A stretch of DNA of 35,177 nucleotides from JBMNRY01 sp050944915 (GTDB lineage: Bacteria; Bacillota; Limnochordia; JAAZLZ01): positions 1 through 35,177 of the forward strand of contig JBMNRY010000006.1 of the NCBI GenBank assembly GCA_050944915.1. The letters run 5' to 3'. Below are positions 29,556-35,177 of the stretch, in pieces. Numbering within the stretch: the first letter of the stretch is position 1; the number at the start of each line of letters is the position of its first letter. The notes beneath the pieces were generated by a model. That model was given only the letters and a program-made list of their open reading frames with translations. It was not told the origin of the DNA and ran no database searches. The translations under genes were made by a program, and so were the position numbers.

Positions 29556-31208
29556 ATGGAAATGATGGGTCTCTTTGGGCTGATCAATCTCATCTTCGCA
29601 GTCGTCATCGGCCTTTACTTCTGGAATCTCCTACGGGCACAGCAAACCTCCCGTTCTGCGGTGGAACGGGAATCCCGCAAGGAGCTAGAAAAACTGGAAA
29701 AGCTCAAGGCCATATCTCTGACGGAACCCCTATCGGAATACACCCGGCCGGTGAGTTTCGAGGAAATTGTAGGCCAAGCCGACGGAATTAAAGCCCTCAG
29801 GGCTGCATTGTGCGGACCTAATCCCCAACATGTGCTCATCTACGGCCCACCGGGGGTCGGCAAAACCGCAGCGGCCCGGGTTGTGTTAGAAGAAGCCAAA
29901 AGGAATCCCCTGTCCCCCTTTAAAGGGGACGCCAAATTCGTCGAGGTGGATGCCACCACCGCCCGCTTTGATGATCGAGGGATTGCTGATCCTCTCCTCG
30001 GATCCGTCCACGATCCCATTTATCAGGGCGCCGGCCCCTTGGGGATTGCTGGAATTCCCCAACCCAAACCTGGTGCGGTCACCAAAGCCCACGGGGGCAT
30101 TCTGTTCTTAGATGAAATCGGCGAGCTCCATCCGGTGCAGATGAACAAACTCCTCAAGGTTTTAGAAGACCGACGGGTCTTTTTGGAAAGCGCCTATTAC
30201 AGCTCGGAGGACCAAAATATTCCCCTGCATATCCATGAAATTTTTCAAAAGGGACTGCCGGCCGACTTTCGATTAGTGGGTGCCACGACCCGCACCCCCG
30301 ATGAAATCCCGGCGGCCATCCGGTCCCGGTGTGTGGAGATCTTCTTTAAACCCCTCACTCCTGAACAAGTGGAGACGATCGCGGCCAATGCCGTCAAGAA
30401 GATGGATTTTGCCGTGGTCCCCGATGCCTTGGAGGTGATCAAACGTTACTGTACCAATGGGCGGGAAGCGGTGAACATGGTCCAGATCGCGGCGGGGATC
30501 GCTTTGACCGAAGGAAGACAAGAGATAACAAAGGCCCATATCGAATGGGTGATCAACAGTGGACAATATAATCCTCGGCCGGAGGGGAAGATACCGGCCG
30601 AACCCCAGGTGGGTTATGTTAACGGTCTAGCCGTCTATGGGGCCAATATGGGGACCCTCATTGAGTTGGAAGCTTCCGCTATCCCGGTGGAAAGGGGCCA
30701 GGGTCGGGTGAATATCACCGGCGTCGTCGACGAGGAAGAAGTAGGGGGACCGGGGCGGACAATTAAACGCAAAGGTATGGCCAAAGGCTCGGTGGAAAAC
30801 GTGATCACCGTCCTGCGGCGCAATTTCCGCTTACGGCCCCAAGATTTCGACCTCCATATCAATTTCCCCGGGGGAATCCCCATCGATGGTCCCTCAGCGG
30901 GGATCGCCTTGGTATGTGCTTTATATTCCGCATTGACTAATACCCTTGTGGACAATTACGTCGCCATGACGGGGGAAATTTCTATCCGGGGCTATGTCCG
31001 TCCCGTGGGCGGTGTTGTGGCCAAGTTGGAAGCTGCCCGTTTAGCCGGTGTCCGCAAAGCCATTATTCCGAAGGAGAACTGGCAGGATATCTTTGAGGAA
31101 TATACCGAAATGCAGGTCATCCCCGTTGAGCGGATAGAGGAAGTCATCGAAGCAGCTATCCTCTCCGAACATCCCCAACTGGAGTCCCTTACCTCCCTAA
31201 CCTGTTAA
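29556..31208 (+). CDS. lonB: ATP-dependent protease LonB
   Basis: 550 residues from ATG 29556, with GAGGGGGA 6 bases upstream. An N-terminal membrane span (about 5-25) replaces the large N domain of LonA. The AAA+ domain has Walker A GPPGVGKT (97-104) and Walker B GGILFLDEIGEL. The protease domain has the Ser-Lys dyad, Ser447 in IDGPSAGIAL and Lys490 in RPVGGVVAKLEAAR. In Bacillus, LonB is a forespore protein under sigma-F, so it fits the spore-forming host. The gene order clpX-lonB-lonA-ysxC matches Bacillus. No clear sigma-F promoter was found in the 120-base gap upstream. Confidence 0.93.
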   Translation: MEMMGLFGLINLIFAVVIGLYFWNLLRAQQTSRSAVERESRKELEKLEKLKAISLTEPLSEYTRPVSFEEIVGQADGIKALRAALCGPNPQHVLIYGPPGVGKTAAARVVLEEAKRNPLSPFKGDAKFVEVDATTARFDDRGIADPLLGSVHDPIYQGAGPLGIAGIPQPKPGAVTKAHGGILFLDEIGELHPVQMNKLLKVLEDRRVFLESAYYSSEDQNIPLHIHEIFQKGLPADFRLVGATTRTPDEIPAAIRSRCVEIFFKPLTPEQVETIAANAVKKMDFAVVPDALEVIKRYCTNGREAVNMVQIAAGIALTEGRQEITKAHIEWVINSGQYNPRPEGKIPAEPQVGYVNGLAVYGANMGTLIELEASAIPVERGQGRVNITGVVDEEEVGGPGRTIKRKGMAKGSVENVITVLRRNFRLRPQDFDLHINFPGGIPIDGPSAGIALVCALYSALTNTLVDNYVAMTGEISIRGYVRPVGGVVAKLEAARLAGVRKAIIPKENWQDIFEEYTEMQVIPVERIEEVIEAAILSEHPQLESLTSLTC

Positions 31209-31224
31209 TACCGCGTCGGCCCTG

Positions 31225-31254
31225 GCAGGATTCTGGTACATCATTCCCGAATAG
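31225..31254 (+). promoter_or_regulatory. Possible sigma-H-type promoter of lonA
   Basis: GCAGGATTC (31225-31233), 12 bases, CCCGAATAG (31246-31254). The cores AGGA and GAAT match the sigma-H pattern with correct spacing, while three flanking positions differ from consensus. It lies 66 bases before the lonA start. Confidence 0.5.
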
Positions 31255-31319
31255 TATATCGTTGAACACTACGTCAGGACCTGTGCCTGGCGACATTCGT
31301 TTACTGGGGTGATGTACCC

Positions 31320-33776
31320 ATGGCTATCCAGTTAGAACAAGCAAGAAAAGAAGTAAGGAATTTGCCCCTCCTTCCTTTGAGAGGAGTCCTGGTTTTCCCC
31401 TATATGGTGACCCCCTTAGATGTGGGGCGGGAAAAATCCGTTGCCGCGTTAGAAGAGGCGATGGTCAACGATCGCCTTATTTTTTTGACGGCTCAAAGGG
31501 AAGGTAGCATAGAAGACCCCCGGGAGGAAGACCTCTACTCGGTAGGAACCTTATGTGAAGTGAAGCAACTGCTGAGGATGCCGGAAGGTCAATTTCGCAT
31601 TCTGGTGGAAGGGGTCAAACGGGGCCGGATCCGCCGGATGCTTCAAGATGAGCCCTATTTCTCGGTGGAAGTTGAAGAGTTGGAAGAAAGGGATCTCGAC
31701 GGTCCCCAGGTGGAGGCTTTGGCCAGGGCTGCCTATAATCGTTTTGAAGATTATGTGAAGCTGAATAAGCGGCTTCCCAGCGAGGTTCTGGTGTCCCTGT
31801 TAAACATCGAAGAACCCAATCGCCTGGCCGATACCATTGCTGCCCAACTAGCCCTATCCCTCTCGGAGCGCCAGGGCTTGTTGGAAAACCTGTCGGTGAA
31901 AGAACGTCTCTCCCAGATCTGTGTTCTGATCACCAAGGAATTGGAAATCCTCAAATTAGAGAAAAAGATCCATCTGCAGGTGAAAGAACAGATGGATAAG
32001 GCCCAAAAGGAATACTACTTGCGGGAACAGATGAAGGTGATCCAGAAGGAGCTTGGGGAAGGGGAAGACCAGCAGGCCGAAGTGGAACAATTGCGGGAGC
32101 GGATCGAAGAAGCGGGGATGCCCGAGGAAGCCTACGAAAAGGCTCTCCATGAGCTGCGCCGCTTGGAGAAAATGCCGCCCATGGCTGCGGAAGCCGTCGT
32201 CGTGCGTAATTACCTCGACTGGCTCATCGAACTTCCGTGGAACATCAAAACCGAGGATCGTCTGAATTTGGATGTGGCCCAAGAAATCCTCGATGAAGAT
32301 CATTATGGGCTCGACAAGGTCAAGGAATTAATCCTGGAATATTTGGCCGTCCGTCAATTGGCGGGTAACCACCGGGGTTCTATTCTCTGTCTGGTGGGCC
32401 CACCGGGGGTCGGTAAAACCTCCTTGGCCCAATCGGTGGCCAGGGCCTTGAATCGGAAATTCATCAGGTTCTCCCTGGGAGGTGTCCGGGATGAAGCCGA
32501 AATCCGTGGACATCGCCGCACCTACATTGGAGCCATGCCTGGTAAGATCATCCAGAGTCTCCGGAAGGTGAAATCGGCCAACGCCGTCATTCTCCTCGAT
32601 GAAATCGATAAAATGAGCGCCGATTTCCGGGGTGATCCGGCATCGGCTTTGTTGGAAGCCCTAGATCCCGAACAGAACCATCAATTTGGCGATCACTATT
32701 TGGAAGTACCCTTTGATTTGTCCGATATCTTCTTCATCACTACTGCCAACTATTTGCCGGCCATCCCCCAACCCCTCCAGGATCGGATGGAAATCATTCA
32801 CATCCCTGGTTATACCGAGGATGAAAAGCTGGAAATTGCCAAACACTATTTACTACCCCGGCAGCTAGAACGCCATGGCCTGATCGGCCGGCGGGTGAGC
32901 ATCACCACCGACGCCCTGGAAAGAATTATCCTCGAGTATACTAAGGAAGCTGGTGTTCGGGAGTTAGAGCGGCAAATCGGTGTCGTCTGCCGTAAAGTCG
33001 CCCGGCAGATCCTCCAGGGTGAGAAAAAGGGTGCCCGGGTGACGGTCAAGGGTTTGCCCAACTATTTAGGCGCTCCGAAACACCGGGCTAGTATCTTCGA
33101 TGGTATCGATCGGGTGGGAGTTGTCACTGGTCTGGCCTATACCCAGGTCGGAGGCGATACCCTTGATGTAGAGGTAACCGTCGTCAGTGGGAAAGGGCGC
33201 CTGCATTTGACGGGGAAATTAGGGGAGGTCATGCAGGAATCGGCCCAAGCAGCTGTCAGCTATGTTCGCTCTCGAGCCGTGGAATTAGGCATCGATGAGG
33301 ATTTTTATGAGAAGAACGATATCCATATCCATGTACCGGAAGGAGCCGTTCCCAAGGACGGACCTTCGGCGGGGATCACCATCACTACCGCCCTCGTTTC
33401 CGCCCTGACCCAACGACCGGTCATGGGGCGGGTGACCATGACCGGGGAGATCACTCTCCGGGGTCGGGTGTTACCCATCGGTGGACTAAAAGAGAAACTC
33501 TTGGCTGCCCGCCGGGCGGGGATGGAGAAGGTAATTTTACCCCGGGAAAACGCGGGGGATCTAGAAGAAGTACCCGATAACATTAAAGCGGCCCTCGAGA
33601 TTTGTCTAGTTGATCATATGGATCAGGTCTTGAAGCTGGCCCTGAGGGATGAGCCCCTCGGTGGTCGAGAAGGGGAAGAAGGGCAGGAATATCTAGCCCC
33701 ACCCCATGATAGGAAAACTCCCTGGGTGGAGGATGGACATGTTCAGTCGAGCTCAATTCGTCACCAGCGCAGTTAA
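31320..33776 (+). CDS. lonA: ATP-dependent protease La (LonA)
   Basis: 818 residues. The N-terminal substrate domain begins RNLPLLPLRGVLVFPYMVTP. A coiled-coil segment follows at about 205-290. The AAA+ domain has Walker A GPPGVGKT (360-367) and Walker B AVILLDEIDKM. The protease domain has Ser683 in KDGPSAGITI and Lys724 in PIGGLKEKLLAAR. It degrades misfolded and regulatory proteins in the cytoplasm. The reading frame continues about 45 residues past the usual C-terminus, with a Gly/Glu-rich then polar tail, and overlaps the ysxC start by 38 bases. ATG 31320 follows GGGGTGAT. Confidence 0.96.
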   Translation: MAIQLEQARKEVRNLPLLPLRGVLVFPYMVTPLDVGREKSVAALEEAMVNDRLIFLTAQREGSIEDPREEDLYSVGTLCEVKQLLRMPEGQFRILVEGVKRGRIRRMLQDEPYFSVEVEELEERDLDGPQVEALARAAYNRFEDYVKLNKRLPSEVLVSLLNIEEPNRLADTIAAQLALSLSERQGLLENLSVKERLSQICVLITKELEILKLEKKIHLQVKEQMDKAQKEYYLREQMKVIQKELGEGEDQQAEVEQLRERIEEAGMPEEAYEKALHELRRLEKMPPMAAEAVVVRNYLDWLIELPWNIKTEDRLNLDVAQEILDEDHYGLDKVKELILEYLAVRQLAGNHRGSILCLVGPPGVGKTSLAQSVARALNRKFIRFSLGGVRDEAEIRGHRRTYIGAMPGKIIQSLRKVKSANAVILLDEIDKMSADFRGDPASALLEALDPEQNHQFGDHYLEVPFDLSDIFFITTANYLPAIPQPLQDRMEIIHIPGYTEDEKLEIAKHYLLPRQLERHGLIGRRVSITTDALERIILEYTKEAGVRELERQIGVVCRKVARQILQGEKKGARVTVKGLPNYLGAPKHRASIFDGIDRVGVVTGLAYTQVGGDTLDVEVTVVSGKGRLHLTGKLGEVMQESAQAAVSYVRSRAVELGIDEDFYEKNDIHIHVPEGAVPKDGPSAGITITTALVSALTQRPVMGRVTMTGEITLRGRVLPIGGLKEKLLAARRAGMEKVILPRENAGDLEEVPDNIKAALEICLVDHMDQVLKLALRDEPLGGREGEEGQEYLAPPHDRKTPWVEDGHVQSSSIRHQRS

Positions 33777-34320
33777 GGAAAGCCAATACCCCCAAGGGGG
33801 AAAGGCGGAGATCGCCCTCGTGGGTCGTTCCAATGTGGGAAAATCGTCCCTAATTAACTGCATCTTAAATCGGAAGAATTTGGCCAGGACCAGTTCCCGT
33901 CCTGGCCGCACCCAAACCCTCAATTTTTATCTGATCGACGATCGTTTTTACCTGGTCGATTTGCCTGGGTATGGTTTCGCCCACGTTTCCAAGAAGATGC
34001 GACAGCAATGGGGTGCCATGATCGAGGGGTATCTATTGAAAAGGCAGGGGCTGGTGGGGATCATCCAGTTGGTCGATGCCCGCCATGATCCTGGGGAAAC
34101 GGACCAGCAAATGGTCCAGTGGCTCAAATACCATCAATTACCCCATATGGTGGTAGCCACCAAAATTGATAAGCTCCCTCGGAGCAAACAACGAACCAGG
34201 GTTGAGCAGATCGCCAGGGTTTTAGATGCGCCGGTCCTGGGCTTTTCCGCGGTTACGGGAGCAGGCAAAGGGGAAGTGTTGGAGGTAATTCAAGGTTTTT
34301 TGGAAAATAAGCCTTTGTAA
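33739..34320 (+). CDS. ysxC: Ribosome biogenesis GTP-binding protein YsxC/EngB
   Basis: 193 residues from ATG 33739, chosen because GGTGGAGG at 33725-33732 lies 6 bases upstream. Earlier in-frame ATGs (33706, 33733) lack a usable site. The GTPase motifs are G1 GRSNVGKS (29-36), G3 DLPGYG, G4 TKIDKL and G5 FSAVTGAGKG, and the T-S-S-R-P-G-R-T-Q switch I is also present. EngB is an essential GTPase of large-subunit assembly. It overlaps the end of lonA, so translation is probably coupled. Confidence 0.95.
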   Translation: MFSRAQFVTSAVKESQYPQGGKAEIALVGRSNVGKSSLINCILNRKNLARTSSRPGRTQTLNFYLIDDRFYLVDLPGYGFAHVSKKMRQQWGAMIEGYLLKRQGLVGIIQLVDARHDPGETDQQMVQWLKYHQLPHMVVATKIDKLPRSKQRTRVEQIARVLDAPVLGFSAVTGAGKGEVLEVIQGFLENKPL

Positions 34321-34380
34321 AGCAGGAGATTAGGTCACAAAGGTCCAATTCTAGGAGGGGCCTCTAAGGAAGGAGTTGCT

Positions 34381-35177
34381 GTGGTGGAAAGCAAGGACCT
34401 TATTCCCGCAAGCCTGGCCCATTTGGGGGGACGCGATTTTCTAACCTTGGCATCTTTTACCAGGGAAGAATTGTCTGGGTTCTTGAGGCTAGCCCAGAGG
34501 GTGAAGGAACTGCAGAAGGGCGGGATTCCCCACCCTTTGTTAGCGGGGAAAACCCTTGGTTTGATCTTTCAAAAGGCCTCGACTAGAACCCGGGTATCCT
34601 TTGAAGTAGGGATTTACCAACTGGGAGGTCATGGGCTTTTTTTAAGTAGTGCCGATTTACAACTGGGTCGTGGAGAGACCATCGCCGATACGGCCCAGGT
34701 TTTAGCGCGCTATTTAGACGGCATTATGATCCGGACCTTTGCCCAGGAAGATGTGGAGGAACTGGCCCACTACAGCACCGTTCCCGTTATTAACGGCCTC
34801 ACTGATCTCCTCCATCCCTGTCAAGCCCTCGGAGATTATTTCACCATGTGGGAACGTTGGGGTGACTTGGCCGGGCGACGGGTCGTTTACGTGGGGGATG
34901 GTAATAATATGGCCCACTCTTTAATGTTAGGAGGGGCTATTTTCGGTGTCCATGTGGTAGTCATTTCACCGCCAGGCTATCAGCCCGCGGCGGCGATAAC
35001 CGATCGATCCCGGCAATTAGCGGCGAAATGGGGGGGAGAGATCACTGTTACTGCCGATATACATGCTGTGGCTGGGGCCGATGTGATTTACACCGATGTA
35101 TGGGCCAGCATGGGTCAGGAAGCAGAACAGGAAGTGCGGGAAGAAGCACTTCGGCCTTACCAGGTCAATAGTTCTCT
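34381..35177 (+). CDS. argF: Ornithine carbamoyltransferase (partial, 3' end outside window)
   Basis: 265 residues are visible from GTG 34381; GTG 34384 is equally possible, with AAGGAAGGAG at 34366-34375. The enzyme joins carbamoyl phosphate to ornithine to form citrulline in arginine synthesis. The carbamoyl-phosphate loop is FQKASTRTRVSFEVG. The ornithine/carbamoyl site includes GLTDLLHPCQALGD, which distinguishes it from aspartate carbamoyltransferase. A nucleotide-like fold follows (VVYVGDGNNMAHSLM), and DVWASMGQE is also typical. The His-Cys-Leu-Pro motif expected near the end lies beyond the window. It is separated by 60 bases from ysxC. Confidence 0.92.
   Translation, partial: MVESKDLIPASLAHLGGRDFLTLASFTREELSGFLRLAQRVKELQKGGIPHPLLAGKTLGLIFQKASTRTRVSFEVGIYQLGGHGLFLSSADLQLGRGETIADTAQVLARYLDGIMIRTFAQEDVEELAHYSTVPVINGLTDLLHPCQALGDYFTMWERWGDLAGRRVVYVGDGNNMAHSLMLGGAIFGVHVVVISPPGYQPAAAITDRSRQLAAKWGGEITVTADIHAVAGADVIYTDVWASMGQEAEQEVREEALRPYQVNSS

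Noticed and set aside
1..35177. CRISPR arrays, rRNA genes or prophage
   Set aside because: No regularly spaced repeats, rRNA sequence or phage structural genes were seen.

Overview
The window is a 35 kb stretch of a Gram-positive, endospore-forming bacterium of the Bacillota (Firmicutes). The evidence is a SpoIIP homologue, both a LonB and a LonA protease, strong AGGAGG ribosome-binding sites, frequent TTG and GTG starts, four tRNA genes that encode their own CCA, and a tig-clpP-clpX-lonB-lonA-ysxC gene order. GC is moderate (around 50% by eye). The mix of clostridial-type genes and uncultured-looking paralogues suggests a Clostridia or Limnochordia-like anaerobe; rubrerythrin supports an anaerobic lifestyle. 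The species cannot be named from this sequence.

Layout. 1-3008: the end of a SAF-domain oxidoreductase, a zinc alcohol/polyol dehydrogenase, a decayed GNAT gene, a flavodoxin-domain protein and uracil-DNA glycosylase. 3290-8434: a four-gene ABC importer (DUF3798 binding protein, double ATPase, two permeases) with a terminator after the binding protein. 8634-10735: an agr-type peptide quorum-sensing locus (AgrB processing protease, 36-residue AgrD-type peptide, a separate membrane protein, a GHKL kinase) behind a sigma-H-type promoter and without a response regulator. 11122-13763: a uroporphyrinogen-decarboxylase-family enzyme facing a minus-strand group (GNAT, lgt, small membrane protein). 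14016-18544: tRNA-His, an RraA-like protein, an M23 lipoprotein, then gntR, a hydroxyacid dehydrogenase and an HpcH/HpaI aldolase, probably a sugar-acid or hydroxyacid catabolic group. 18642-20648: a YHS peptide, a DUF1614-like membrane protein and SpoIIP.

20698-24337 is the least orderly part. After tRNA-Arg come a fragment that resembles the start of a multicopper oxidase, a truncated copy of a flavoprotein oxidoreductase, an AT-richer segment with a small membrane protein and a lipoprotein, and then the intact oxidoreductase. The truncated and intact copies share about 216 bp, so the AT-richer segment is bracketed by direct repeats. This looks like a duplication or insertion scar.

24334-35177 is housekeeping: a membrane protein, a zinc-ribbon peptide, rubrerythrin, tRNA-Lys and tRNA-Leu, trigger factor, ClpP, ClpX, LonB, LonA, the GTPase YsxC/EngB and the start of ornithine carbamoyltransferase. 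The strongest candidate for something new is the agr-type locus. Its sensor is split in two, the kinase has Tyr where the phosphoacceptor His should be, and no AgrA is encoded nearby.
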